In this document: piece by piece, positions 16,111-24,476 of the stretch
How positions within the stretch are numbered: position 1 is the stretch's first letter
Layout: every line of letters begins with the position of its first letter
Assembly (NCBI RefSeq): GCF_003610255.1
Contig: NZ_RAPS01000001.1
Location: forward strand, 4,092,001 to 4,156,000
Direction of reading: 5' to 3'
DNA length: 64,000 nt
Source: Streptomyces sp. TLI_171
Lineage (GTDB): Bacteria > Actinomycetota > Actinomycetes > Streptomycetales > Streptomycetaceae
Program-made: the position numbers and the translations under genes
The notes under the pieces: model-generated
Databases searched by the model: none
Told to the model about the DNA's origin: nothing
Seen by the model: the letters and a program-made list of their open reading frames with translations, nothing else

Positions 16111-16947
16111 GTGGGGATCAGGCAGGTGGGCGAGAGCGCCGGGCGGCGGGCCGGCGCGGCCCTCGGGGCGGTGTCCGACGCGGTGGCCTCGGCCCGTGCC
16201 AAGGCCGGATCCGACTGGCCGCGACGGGCGCTGGAGACCCACCCGAAGCCGGCCGTGCCGCCGGCCGAACCGTGGGAGGTCTCGCTGGCGGGCCTGGTCG
16301 GCCGACTGCCGCACGTGCCCGGCCCCGCCGTGCGGCTGCTGCACCTGCTGGACGGGCTGGGCCAGGTCGCGGTCGGACCGGAGGAGGTCGGCTTCGACGG
16401 GGAGTCGGTGGCCTGGGGCAAGGTCCTGGAGATCCGCTGCCACAGCACCGTCGACCTGCTGCCGGAGGTGGTGGTCGACCGCGAGGTGGACCGGATCCGC
16501 GAGTTCCTCCCGCCGGTGCCCGGCCGCAAGTGGCTGGTCACCAAGGCCGCCGAGGCGCTGCTGACGGTGGCGCTCGCGGCGACCGCCGCCGCCGAACGCC
16601 AGGAGCGCTCGCTGCCCTGCGAGATCGTCGCCAAGAACCTGATCGGCCGTCCGAAGGGCCTGCCCGGCGGCCTGTTCGCGGCCTCGGTGCTGACGTTGGT
16701 CCCCGAGGCCGGCGAGGCGATCCTGGCCGCCGCGAAGGAACGCGGCGTCAAGGTCACCGTGGTCGACGACCCGATGGTCGGGGTGCACGCCGAGCGCGCC
16801 GTCCAACTGCGCGCCGCCTCCGACCGCCTGGCCGAGGCGCTGCGCCGCCTGCGGGCCGCCGAACCCGAGGAGTCCAAGGCCGAGATCGGCGCCGCCGCGC
16901 TCGCCGAACTGGAGCAGTTGCGCGAGCCGCGCCCGCCGCAGGACTGA
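16111..16947 (+). CDS. Conserved actinobacterial hypothetical protein
   Basis: 278 residues from a GTG start; family not recognised. Mostly alternating Leu/Val/Ala with Arg and Glu, no signal peptide and no clear membrane helix. Conserved-looking phrases are GPEEVGFDGESVAWGKVLEI (a PH-like or bPH-like beta segment), GRKWLVTKAAEALLTVALAA and IGRPKGLPGGLFAASVL. The C-terminus is a charged helix (LAEALRRLRAAEPEESKAEI) likely to form a coiled coil. Stands alone between the cap-like gene and argJ. Confidence 0.65.
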   Translation: MGIRQVGESAGRRAGAALGAVSDAVASARAKAGSDWPRRALETHPKPAVPPAEPWEVSLAGLVGRLPHVPGPAVRLLHLLDGLGQVAVGPEEVGFDGESVAWGKVLEIRCHSTVDLLPEVVVDREVDRIREFLPPVPGRKWLVTKAAEALLTVALAATAAAERQERSLPCEIVAKNLIGRPKGLPGGLFAASVLTLVPEAGEAILAAAKERGVKVTVVDDPMVGVHAERAVQLRAASDRLAEALRRLRAAEPEESKAEIGAAALAELEQLREPRPPQD

Positions 16948-16979
16948 CCGCGGCGGGCGCTGCCGGGGCGTCAGGTGGT

Positions 16980-18125
16980 TTAGTCGGCGTTGATCTTCAC
17001 GTAGCCCTCGGTGAGGTCGCAGCCGTAGACGGTGAACGCGCCGTCAGCGACCCCGAGTTCGACCGAGATCAGAACCTCGTCCGCCTCCAGGTGGCGGCGG
17101 GCGGCGGCCAGCAGCTCCTCGGTGGACGGTGCCGGGTACACCTCCAGGTCGCCGAACCTGATCCGCACCCGGTCCGGGTCGAGGTCGGTCTCCTCGTGCA
17201 GCTTGCCGATCGCCATCGCGACCCGGCCCCAGTTCGGGTCCGCGCCGTGCACGGCGGTCTTCACCAGCGGCGAGTTGACGACCGCCTTGGCGACCCGCTT
17301 GGCCTGCGCGTCGTCCCGCGCGCCGGTGGCCCGCACCTCGATCAGCTTGCTCGCGCCCTCGCCGTCCCGGGCGATCTCCCGCACCAGGTGCAGCGCCGCC
17401 CGGTGCAGGGCCCGCTCGAACTCGGCGTGGTCCACCGGTCCGGCCAGCCCGTTGGCGAAGATCGCCGCGGTGTCGCTGGTCGAGGTGTCGGTGTCGATGC
17501 TGAGGGCGTTGAAGGTGCGGTCCATCACCCGGCGGAAGACCGCGTCCAGGACGTCGGCGGGCAGTTCCGCGTCGGTGAAGAAGAAGGTCAGCAGGGTCGC
17601 CATGTTCGGCTCGATCATGCCGACGCCCTTGGCCACCGCCGTCAGCACCGCGTCCCCGCAGGTCACCGTCACCTGCTTGGGGCGGGTGTCGGTGGTCATG
17701 ATGGCCCGTGCGGTGGCCGCGAAGTCCGCCTCCGGCAGCCGGGCCGGCAGTGCCGCCAGCCCGGCCCGGATCCGGTCCATCGGGTACCGGCGGCCGATCA
17801 CCCCGGTGGAGGCCACCACCAGCTCCCCGGGGTCGACGCCCGCCAACTCCGCCGCCAGCACCCGCAGTTCCGCCGCCTCCTCGGCCCCGTCCGGGCCGGT
17901 GGCGACATTGGCGTTGCCGGAGACCGCGACCATGCCGCGGCTGCGCCGCCGCGGCGCGTCGGCCCGGCTGAGCGCCACGCTCGGCCCGGCGAACCGGGAC
18001 TGCGTGAACACGGCGGCCGAGTGCGCGGGCACCTCGGAGACCACCAGCGCGAAATCGGCCGCGCTCTCCTTGACGCCCAGGTGTGCGGTGACGCCGCGGA
18101 AGCCGCGGGGCAGGTCGGAACGCAT
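16980..18125 (-). CDS. argJ: Bifunctional ornithine acetyltransferase / N-acetylglutamate synthase (ArgJ/OAT), orphan copy
   Basis: 381 residues, full length. Transfers acetyl from N-acetylornithine to glutamate in the cyclic arginine pathway. Ntn-type autoprocessing is expected at the Ala-Thr in GMIEPNMATLLTFF, which yields the beta-chain with Thr as nucleophile. Other family motifs: VSGNANVATG, ASTGVIGRRYPM, and the C-terminal DPNWGRVAMAIGK and EGYVKINAD. No argC, argB or argD gene is in the window, so this is a stand-alone copy, as in Streptomyces that carry a second OAT near secondary metabolism. An AT-rich palindrome lies 34-61 bp upstream of the start and may be its operator. Confidence 0.9.
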   Translation of the reverse strand: MRSDLPRGFRGVTAHLGVKESAADFALVVSEVPAHSAAVFTQSRFAGPSVALSRADAPRRRSRGMVAVSGNANVATGPDGAEEAAELRVLAAELAGVDPGELVVASTGVIGRRYPMDRIRAGLAALPARLPEADFAATARAIMTTDTRPKQVTVTCGDAVLTAVAKGVGMIEPNMATLLTFFFTDAELPADVLDAVFRRVMDRTFNALSIDTDTSTSDTAAIFANGLAGPVDHAEFERALHRAALHLVREIARDGEGASKLIEVRATGARDDAQAKRVAKAVVNSPLVKTAVHGADPNWGRVAMAIGKLHEETDLDPDRVRIRFGDLEVYPAPSTEELLAAARRHLEADEVLISVELGVADGAFTVYGCDLTEGYVKINAD

Positions 18126-18158
18126 GGGACGGACCCCCTCCTCCCGTGACCAGAATGC

Positions 18159-18186
18159 ATGACTATGAGCGGGCCAGCATAGTCAT
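18159..18186. promoter_or_regulatory. 9-bp inverted repeat upstream of argJ
   Basis: ATGACTATG (18159-18167) and CATAGTCAT (18178-18186) are perfect complements around a 10-bp GC spacer, AT-rich against a GC-rich background, 34 bp upstream of the argJ ATG and between it and the sigma-fusion gene. It could bind ArgR, though it is not a textbook ARG box, or another dimeric regulator. Confidence 0.55.
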
Positions 18187-18207
18187 AAGACGGGCGTGCC
18201 GGGCGTC

Positions 18208-19059
18208 TCAGCGTCTCAGCGAGAACGGCAGCGGCGGCACCGGCTCCCCGTCCGCCGCCTCGCCCCGGCTGTCCAGGCCGACGACGGTCAGCCGGCCGGC
18301 GATGCTCACGATGCCGCGCGGGTACCGTCCGCCGATGGTGGGGCCCTGCGGAAGGTCCAGTGACTCCCAACCGCCGCGCCGCAGTTGAGCCCCCGTCGGC
18401 CGGTAGACACCGTTCTCCACGACCACGCCCACCACGGCGATCCCGTCCGGCGTGCGGGTCAGGCCGTTCAACGTGCCCAGCTCGACGCCGGTGTCCCGGT
18501 GCGACCAGGCTCGGCCGTCGAAGTGCGCGACCAGGGCCTGCTGATGTCGGCTCAGGTCGGGGTTCTCGTTGCCCGCCGCCCAGATGTCGCCCGGGCCCGC
18601 CGCGACCAGGTGGGTGAGCTCGCCGTACCGGGAGTCCAGGTCCGGCGCGGCGACCCGGCTCCAGGCCCGACCGTCGTAGTGCAGCAGCAGGGGCCGCAGG
18701 ACGACCATCGCCCGGGCTCGGGCCGGCAGTTCGGCCAGCGCGGTCAGCAGGGTCACCCGCAGGTCCGCGTCGCTCCCCGGCGACACCTCCGGCGACCCCG
18801 CCAGCACCCCCAGCTGCCTGGCCACCGACCACCGGCGCTGCTCCGCCAGGAACGTCCGGGTCAGCACCGTCCGGGCGTAGGCGTCGAGGTTCTCCATCCG
18901 GGAGACCCGCCGCCAGTGCGCGAACAACTTCGCCAGGGTCGCCTGCGCCAGGTCCTCCGCCCGGTGGCCGTCCCCGCACAGCAGGTACGCCGTCCGGTAC
19001 AGCCGCCGGCTGCACGCGGCCGCGTACTCCTCGAAGCTCAACCCGTCAGTTCTGCGCAT
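18208..19059 (-). pseudogene. SigE-type ECF sigma factor truncated in region 4 and fused to a propeller-like C-terminus
   Basis: 283-codon open frame made of two unrelated halves. Residues 1-122 are an ECF sigma of the Streptomyces SigE-like group: region 2 with YRTAYLLCGDGHRAEDLAQA and YARTVLTRTF, then the start of region 4 (TALAELPARARAMVVLR). At about residue 122 (near 18693), where the region 4 helix-turn-helix should continue, the sequence jumps to LLLHYDGRAWSRVAAPD. It goes on as beta-propeller-like repeats (HFDGRAWSHRDTG, GDIWAAGNEN), typical of Streptomyces secreted propeller proteins. Promoter -35 recognition is therefore lost. An in-frame deletion between neighbouring genes is the simplest origin. 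It may be expressed, but not as a working sigma factor. Confidence 0.75.
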
Positions 19060-19132
19060 CCGCCCCTCCGGCTGCTCGGCCCGTCACCCCTTCTCAATGC
19101 GCGAGCCGGCCGAAAGGTTGAGTCCGGGAACG

Positions 19133-19180
19133 CCGGAAGCCCGCGTGCCCCGTCCGGAGACGGGGAACGCGGGCTTCCGG
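19133..19180 (-). terminator. Long hairpin after pirin gene
   Basis: Outer arms CCGGAAGCCCGCGT (19133-19146) and its complement (19167-19180) enclose an inner CCCCGT/ACGGGG stem. It begins 12 bp past the pirin stop in the leftward transcript. Confidence 0.75.
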
Positions 19181-19192
19181 GGTGTCGGTGGG

Positions 19193-20149
19193 TCAGTTCT
19201 CGCCGGCGGGGACGGTGCCGAGGCGGCCGGCCTGGAAGTCCTCCATGGCCTGCTGGAGCTCACGGTGGCTGTTCATGACGAACGGGCCGTACCAGGCGAG
19301 GGGTTCGCGGATCGGGAGGCCGCCGAGCAGGACGACCTCGAAGTTGGCGGAGCGGGAGTCCTGCTTCTCGTCGGCGCGGATGGTGAGGCTGTCGCCGTCG
19401 CCGAAGACCACGGCCTGCCCCATCCGGAAGGGCTGGCGGTCCTGGCCCGCGGTGCCGGTGCCGGCCAGGCCGTAGGCGAGGGCGTTGAAGTCGCGCCGCC
19501 AGGGCAGGGTGACCTCGGCGCCGGGGTTCACGGAGACGTGGATCATCGTGATGGGGGTGTGGGTGGCGCCGGGGCCCTGGTGGCCGTCGAGCTCGCCCGC
19601 GATGACCCGGACCAGCCCGCCGCCGTCGGCGGTGGCGAGGAGCTTGACGCTGCCGCCGCGGATGTCCTGGTACTTCGGGGTGATCATCTTGTCCGAGGCG
19701 GGCAGGTTGACCCAGAGCTGCAGGCCGTGGAACAGGCCGCCGGACATCACCAGCGACTCCGGCGGGGTCTCGATGTGCAGCAGGCCGGAGCCGGCCGTCA
19801 TCCACTGGGTGTCGCCGTCGGTGATGACGCCGCCGCCGCCGTGCGAGTCCCGGTGGATGAAGGTGCCGTCGATGATGTAGGTGACGGTCTCGAAGCCGCG
19901 GTGCGGGTGCCACGGGGTGCCCTTGGGCTCGCCCGCCTGGTAGTCCACCTCGCCCATCTGGTCCATCATGATGAACGGGTCCAGGAACTTCTGGTTGATC
20001 TTGGCGAAGGCGCGGCGGACCGGGAAGCCCTCGCCCTCGAAGCCCTCGGGAGCGGTGGCGACGGTCAGCACCGGCCGGGGGACGGAGCCCTCGGCGGGCG
20101 CCGCGATGCGCGGCAGGATCAACGGGTTCTCGACGGTCACGGCGGGCAT
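19193..20149 (-). CDS. Pirin family protein (bicupin)
   Basis: 318 residues, cytoplasmic. The N-terminal cupin carries the pirin metal site (PFIMMDQMGEVDY and WHPHRGFETVTYI, with His, His and later Glu ligands in HIETPPE). The second cupin-like half runs from about residue 180. Pirins bind Fe or Ni and act as quercetinases or redox-responsive cofactors; bacterial members modulate pyruvate metabolism in some species. The ATG at 20149 is preceded by an AGGAGG. A 40-bp imperfect palindrome 44 bp upstream suggests control by a dimeric repressor, not encoded nearby. Confidence 0.92.
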   Translation of the reverse strand: MPAVTVENPLILPRIAAPAEGSVPRPVLTVATAPEGFEGEGFPVRRAFAKINQKFLDPFIMMDQMGEVDYQAGEPKGTPWHPHRGFETVTYIIDGTFIHRDSHGGGGVITDGDTQWMTAGSGLLHIETPPESLVMSGGLFHGLQLWVNLPASDKMITPKYQDIRGGSVKLLATADGGGLVRVIAGELDGHQGPGATHTPITMIHVSVNPGAEVTLPWRRDFNALAYGLAGTGTAGQDRQPFRMGQAVVFGDGDSLTIRADEKQDSRSANFEVVLLGGLPIREPLAWYGPFVMNSHRELQQAMEDFQAGRLGTVPAGEN

Positions 20150-20192
20150 GTCGGCCTCCTTCGGCGGGTCTGTGGCCTACGTGGACCACAGT

Positions 20193-20232
20193 AGTTCAAT
20201 TCTCAACCACTCGCAAGGTTGAACGTTGAACT
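20193..20232. promoter_or_regulatory. 40-bp palindrome upstream of pirin
   Basis: Arms 20193-20208 (AGTTCAATTCTCAACC) and 20217-20232 (GGTTGAACGTTGAACT) complement at 13 of 16 positions around an 8-bp centre. TTCAA/TTGAA half-sites recur. It lies just upstream of the pirin start in the gap before the SseB gene, with AT content well above the surroundings. Likely operator of a MarR, LysR or similar regulator. Confidence 0.65.
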
Positions 20233-20291
20233 ATGTCGGCGCATTCCCGCCGCCGGGAGACCTCGCGAGGGCGGGACCGAGGGGTCCGGGA

Positions 20292-20780
20292 TCAGCCGTA
20301 CATCCGGCGCATGGTGAAGTCCACCATCTGCTCGACCGCGCGGGCGTCGAACACCATCCGGTGCTCGCCCTCCATGTCGAGGGCGAAGCCGTACCCGGTG
20401 GGCAGCAGGTCGAGGATCTCGGCGCCGGTGACCGAGAAGTGCTTGGACTCCTTGCCCGCGTACCGCTTCAGCTCCTTGACCGAGCTGAACATCGGGATCA
20501 CCGGCGTCGGGGTGTTGTGCAGGGCCAGGAAGCCGGGGCGGTCGCCGCGCGGGCAGTACACCTTGGAGGTGATGAAGATGGCCTGGAAGTCCTCCACCGG
20601 CATCGCGCCGGTGGTGAAAGCGCGCACCGCGTCGGCCAGCGAGGGCGGCGAGGGCTCGGGGTAGAGCGACTGCTGGGCGGCCTGCGGGTCGCCGTACCCG
20701 GGACCGGGCATGCCGGACATCCCCTGCTGCATCTGCTGCTGGTAGGGGTCCTGGTAGGCGCTCTGCTCGTAGCCGTACAC
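20292..20780 (-). CDS. SseB-family protein
   Basis: 162 residues from a GTG start. The N-terminus is Tyr/Gln/Pro-rich and low complexity (YEQSAYQDPYQQQMQQG). The SseB N-terminal domain (about 45-160) reads AIFITSKVYCPRGDRPGFLA, TPVIPMFSSVKELKRYAGKE and FSVTGAEILDLLPTGYGFAL. The family name comes from enhanced serine sensitivity protein SseB; biochemical function is unknown, and in Streptomyces such proteins are cytoplasmic. Leftward, upstream of pirin but separated by the palindrome. Confidence 0.85.
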   Translation of the reverse strand: MYGYEQSAYQDPYQQQMQQGMSGMPGPGYGDPQAAQQSLYPEPSPPSLADAVRAFTTGAMPVEDFQAIFITSKVYCPRGDRPGFLALHNTPTPVIPMFSSVKELKRYAGKESKHFSVTGAEILDLLPTGYGFALDMEGEHRMVFDARAVEQMVDFTMRRMYG

Positions 20781-20993
20781 GGGGACAAGGCTATCGGGCC
20801 GCGCCCCGCTCGGGGACGGGAGATCCGCACAATCCGGGGCGGGGCTCCATTGTGGGACGTGACCACGTTCATACCCCCGTCACGTCAGGGGGCTTGAACA
20901 AGTTACCAACGGGTAGCATCATGGGGCGTACTGGTGGGTAAGCGGTGCGCCGGAAGCGGCCGCCCGTGGAGCAGACGAACCGGAGATACGGTC

Positions 20994-22823
20994 ATGGGTC
21001 ACTACAAGTCCAACCTGCGGGACGTGGAGTTCAACCTCTTCGAGGTGTTCGGCCGCGACCAGGTGTACGGCACCGGTCCGTTCGCCGAGATGGACGTCGA
21101 CACCGCGAAGAACATCCTCAGCGAGATCTCCCGGCTGGCCGAGAACGACCTCGCCGCCTCCTTCGTGGACGCCGACCGCAACCCGCCGGTCTTCGACCCG
21201 GAGACCAACACGGCTCCGATCCCGGAGACCTTCAAGAAGAGCTACCAGACCTTCATGGACGCCGAGTGGTGGCGCCTGGGCATCCCGGAGGGCATCGGCG
21301 GCCAGGTCACCCCGAACTCCCTGGTCTGGGCGTACGCGGAGCAGGTCCTCGGCTCCAACCCGGCGATCTGGATGTACTCCTCCGGCCCGGCCTTCGCCGG
21401 CGTCGTGTACGACGAGGGCACCGAGGAGCAGCAGCAGGTCGCGCAGCGCATGGTCGAGCGCCTGTGGGGCGCCACCATGGTGCTGACCGAGCCCGACGCG
21501 GGCTCCGACGTGGGCGCCGGCCGCACCAAGGCGATCAAGCAGGACGACGGCTCCTGGCACATCGAGGGCGTCAAGCGCTTCATCACCTCGGGCGAGCACG
21601 ACATGTCCGAGAACATCATCCACCTGGTGCTGGCCCGCCCCGAGGGCGGCAAGCCGGGCACCAAGGGCCTCGGCCTGTACATCGTGCCGAAGTTCGACTT
21701 CGACTGGGAGACCGGCGAGCTCGGCGAGCGCAACGGCGTCTACGCCACCAACGTCGAGCACAAGATGGGCCTCAAGGCGTCCAACACCTGCGAGATGACC
21801 TTCGGCGCCAAGCACCCCGCCAAGGGCTGGCTGCTCGGCGAGACCGTCGACGGCATCCGCCAGATGTTCAAGATCATCGAGTTCGCCCGCATGATGGTCG
21901 GCACGAAGGCGATCGCCACCCTCTCCACCGGCTACCTGAACGCGCTGGAGTACGCCAAGGAGCGCGTGCAGGGCGCCGACATCGCCCAGTTCATGGACAA
22001 GACCGCCCCGCGCGTCACCATCACCCACCACCCGGACGTCCGCCGCTCGCTGCTCACGCAGAAGGCGTACGCCGAGGGCATGCGCGCCCTGGTCCTCTAC
22101 ACCGCCTCGGTGCAGGACGACATGCTGGCCGCCCGCCTGCGCGGCGAGCACGACGCCGCCGCCGAGCGCCTGAACGACCTGCTGCTGCCGATCGTCAAGG
22201 GCTACGGCTCGGAGAAGTCCTACGAGCAGCTCGCCCAGTCCCTGCAGACCTTCGGCGGCTCCGGCTACCTGCAGGAGTACCCGATCGAGCAGTACATCCG
22301 GGACGCCAAGATCGACACCCTGTACGAGGGCACCACCGCCATCCAGGGCCAGGACTTCTTCTTCCGGAAGATCGTCAAGGACGGCGGCCAGGCGCTGACC
22401 GCCGTCAACGAGCAGATCAGCAAGTTCCTCGCCACCGGCGAGGGCGGCGCCGAGCTGGCCGCCGAGCGCGACCTGCTGGCCACCGCCGCCGGTGACCTGG
22501 AGGCCATCGTCGGCAAGCTGATCGCCGACCTGACGGCGGTCGAGCAGGACGCCAAGAACATGTACAAGGTGGGCCAGAACACCACCCGCCTGCTGCTGGT
22601 CTCCGGCGACGTGGTGGTCGGCTGGCTGCTGCTGCGCCAGGCCGCGGTCGCGCTGGCCAAGCTGGAGGCCGGCGCCTCCGAGAAGGACGTCCCCTTCTAC
22701 CGGGGCAAGATCGCCGCGGCCAAGCACTTCGCCCGCACCGTGCTGCCCACCACCACCGCGCAGCGCCAGATCGCCGAGGCGATCGACAACGAGCTGATGG
22801 AGCTCGCCGAAGAGGCCTTCTGA
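20994..22823 (+). CDS. Acyl-CoA dehydrogenase (long form)
   Basis: 609 residues; FAD flavoenzyme oxidising acyl-CoA to enoyl-CoA in fatty-acid or branched-chain catabolism. The N-terminal extension (MGHYKSNLRDVEFNLFEVFG) and the C-terminal domain beyond about residue 470 are typical of the long FadE5-like class. FAD-binding phrases are MVLTEPDAGSDVGAG and FITSGEHDM. The catalytic Glu lies in IDTLYEGTTAIQGQDFFFRK. C-terminal helices (AEQD..YKVGQNTTRLLL) form the extra domain. The ATG at 20994 has CGGAGA upstream and gives the conserved N-terminus. Terminated by a hairpin at 22871-22901. Confidence 0.95.
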   Translation: MGHYKSNLRDVEFNLFEVFGRDQVYGTGPFAEMDVDTAKNILSEISRLAENDLAASFVDADRNPPVFDPETNTAPIPETFKKSYQTFMDAEWWRLGIPEGIGGQVTPNSLVWAYAEQVLGSNPAIWMYSSGPAFAGVVYDEGTEEQQQVAQRMVERLWGATMVLTEPDAGSDVGAGRTKAIKQDDGSWHIEGVKRFITSGEHDMSENIIHLVLARPEGGKPGTKGLGLYIVPKFDFDWETGELGERNGVYATNVEHKMGLKASNTCEMTFGAKHPAKGWLLGETVDGIRQMFKIIEFARMMVGTKAIATLSTGYLNALEYAKERVQGADIAQFMDKTAPRVTITHHPDVRRSLLTQKAYAEGMRALVLYTASVQDDMLAARLRGEHDAAAERLNDLLLPIVKGYGSEKSYEQLAQSLQTFGGSGYLQEYPIEQYIRDAKIDTLYEGTTAIQGQDFFFRKIVKDGGQALTAVNEQISKFLATGEGGAELAAERDLLATAAGDLEAIVGKLIADLTAVEQDAKNMYKVGQNTTRLLLVSGDVVVGWLLLRQAAVALAKLEAGASEKDVPFYRGKIAAAKHFARTVLPTTTAQRQIAEAIDNELMELAEEAF

Positions 22824-22870
22824 TCCGGTGGCCACGGCCGCCCGAACGACCGCCTGACCCACCCTCACCC

Positions 22871-22901
22871 CGCGGGGCCCGGTAACTCACCGGGCCCCGC
22901 G
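22871..22901 (+). terminator. Hairpin after acyl-CoA dehydrogenase
   Basis: 13-bp perfect stem (CGCGGGGCCCGGT and complement) with AACTC loop, 47 bp past the stop. Confidence 0.75.
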
Positions 22902-23038
22902 CGGCGTTGTGTCGCGCCCCGTTCACTGTTGTGTCACCGTTGCGGAGTTCCCGGAGTCCTGTCCGTGTACGGGCATATGCTCAGGGGACGGGCCCCCGCA
23001 ACCCCACCAGGCCCGGCCGCCCTCAACCCAGGAGCAAA

Positions 23039-24340
23039 ATGTCGACCGCCGCCCGAACGGCCCACTTCGACCGGAAGCACACGGACGACCTGATCGCCTT
23101 CCTCGCCGCCTCCCCCTCCCCGTACCACGCGGTGCAGAGCGCGGCCGAGCGGCTGGAGCGGGTCGGCTTCCGACGGGTCCGCGAGACGGACGCCTGGGAC
23201 GGCGACAGCGGCGGCCGCTACCTGGTGCGCGGCGGCGCCCTGATGGCCTGGTATGTGCCCGAGGGCCCCGGCCCGGCCACCCCCTACCGAGTGGTCGGCA
23301 CCCACACCGACTCGCCCAACCTGCGGGTCAAGCCGATCCCCGACACCGGCTCGGCCGGCTGGCGGCAGGTCGCCGTCGAGATCTACGGCGGCGTCCCGCT
23401 CAACACCTGGCTCGACCGCGACCTGGGACTCTCCGGCCGGCTCGCCCTGCGCGACGGCTCCACCCGCCTGGTCCACCTCGACGAGCCGCTGCTGCGCGTC
23501 CCGCAGCTCGCCATCCACCTCGACCGGCAGGTCAACGAGGGCCTCAAGCTCGACAAGCAGCGCCACCTGACGCCGATCTGGGGAATCGGCGACAGCACCG
23601 AGGGCGCCCTGCTCGACTACGTCGCCGAGCGGGCCGGCCTGGCCTCCGCCGACATCGCCGGCTGGGACCTGATGGCCCACGACGTCCAGCCGCCCGCCTA
23701 CCTCGGCCGCGACCGCGAACTGCTGGCCGGCCCGCGCCTGGACAACCAGCTCTCCGTGCACGCCGCCACCGCCGCGCTCGCCGCCGTCGCCGAGGCCGGT
23801 GGCCCGCTCCCGTACATCCCGGTGCTCGCCGCCTTCGACCACGAGGAGACCGGCAGCGAATCCGACACCGGCGCGCAGAGCCCGCTGCTCGGCAACGTCC
23901 TGGAGCGCTCCTGCTACGCCCGGGGGGGCACCCACGAGGACCGCGCCCGCGCGCTGGCCGGCACGGTCTGCCTGTCCTCCGACATGGGGCACGCCGTCCA
24001 CCCCAACTACAGCGAGCGCCACGAACCCGGGCACCACCCGCTGCCCAACGGCGGCCCGATCCTCAAGGTGAACGTCAACAACCGCTACGCCACCGACGGC
24101 GTCGGCCGGGCCGTGTTCGCCGCCGCCTGCGAGAAGGCCGGCGTGCCCTGGCAGTCCTTCGTGTCCAACAACGCGATGCCCTGCGGCACCACCATCGGGC
24201 CGATCACCGCGGCCCGCCTCGGCATCACCACCGTCGACTGCGGCATCGCGGCGCTCTCCATGCACTCCGCCCGCGAACTCTGCGGCGCCGAGGACCCGCA
24301 CTACCTGGCCGGCGCCATCAAGGCCTTCCTCGAAGGCTGA
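23039..24340 (+). CDS. M18 family aminopeptidase
   Basis: 433 residues; cytoplasmic dizinc aspartyl-type aminopeptidase cleaving N-terminal residues from peptides. Metal and catalytic motifs in order: VVGTHTDSPNLRVKP (His, Asp), FDHEETGSESDTGAQSP (Glu-Glu), SSDMGHAVHPNYSERHEPGH (Asp, His) and the C-terminal MHSARELCGAEDPHYL (His). The ATG at 23039 has AGGAGC just before it and gives the family N-terminus, so the upstream in-frame codons are not used. Confidence 0.94.
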   Translation: MSTAARTAHFDRKHTDDLIAFLAASPSPYHAVQSAAERLERVGFRRVRETDAWDGDSGGRYLVRGGALMAWYVPEGPGPATPYRVVGTHTDSPNLRVKPIPDTGSAGWRQVAVEIYGGVPLNTWLDRDLGLSGRLALRDGSTRLVHLDEPLLRVPQLAIHLDRQVNEGLKLDKQRHLTPIWGIGDSTEGALLDYVAERAGLASADIAGWDLMAHDVQPPAYLGRDRELLAGPRLDNQLSVHAATAALAAVAEAGGPLPYIPVLAAFDHEETGSESDTGAQSPLLGNVLERSCYARGGTHEDRARALAGTVCLSSDMGHAVHPNYSERHEPGHHPLPNGGPILKVNVNNRYATDGVGRAVFAAACEKAGVPWQSFVSNNAMPCGTTIGPITAARLGITTVDCGIAALSMHSARELCGAEDPHYLAGAIKAFLEG

Positions 24341-24373
24341 CCGACAGCCCGCTCGGTACCTCGCGTCCCGACC

Positions 24374-24455
24374 GGGGCGCGGGGAACTGCGCGAAGCGGA
24401 AGAGGCTCACCCGAACCTCCCCCCGACTCCGCGCAGTCCCGCCCACGTCGGGCCG
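24374..24455. repeat. Recurrent Streptomyces intergenic hairpin motif between convergent genes
   Basis: The phrase GGGGCGCGGGGAACTGCGCG (24374-24393) is a sequence often seen between Streptomyces genes. About 50 bp later its approximate complement CCGCGCAGTCCCGCC occurs, so the transcript can fold into a long stem. It sits between the M18 gene and the convergent NHL-thioredoxin gene and probably serves as a bidirectional terminator. A related CGCGCAGTCCCGCG occurs near 47975. Confidence 0.5.
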
Positions 24456-24476
24456 CTACGCAGGCGGCCGCACGCC

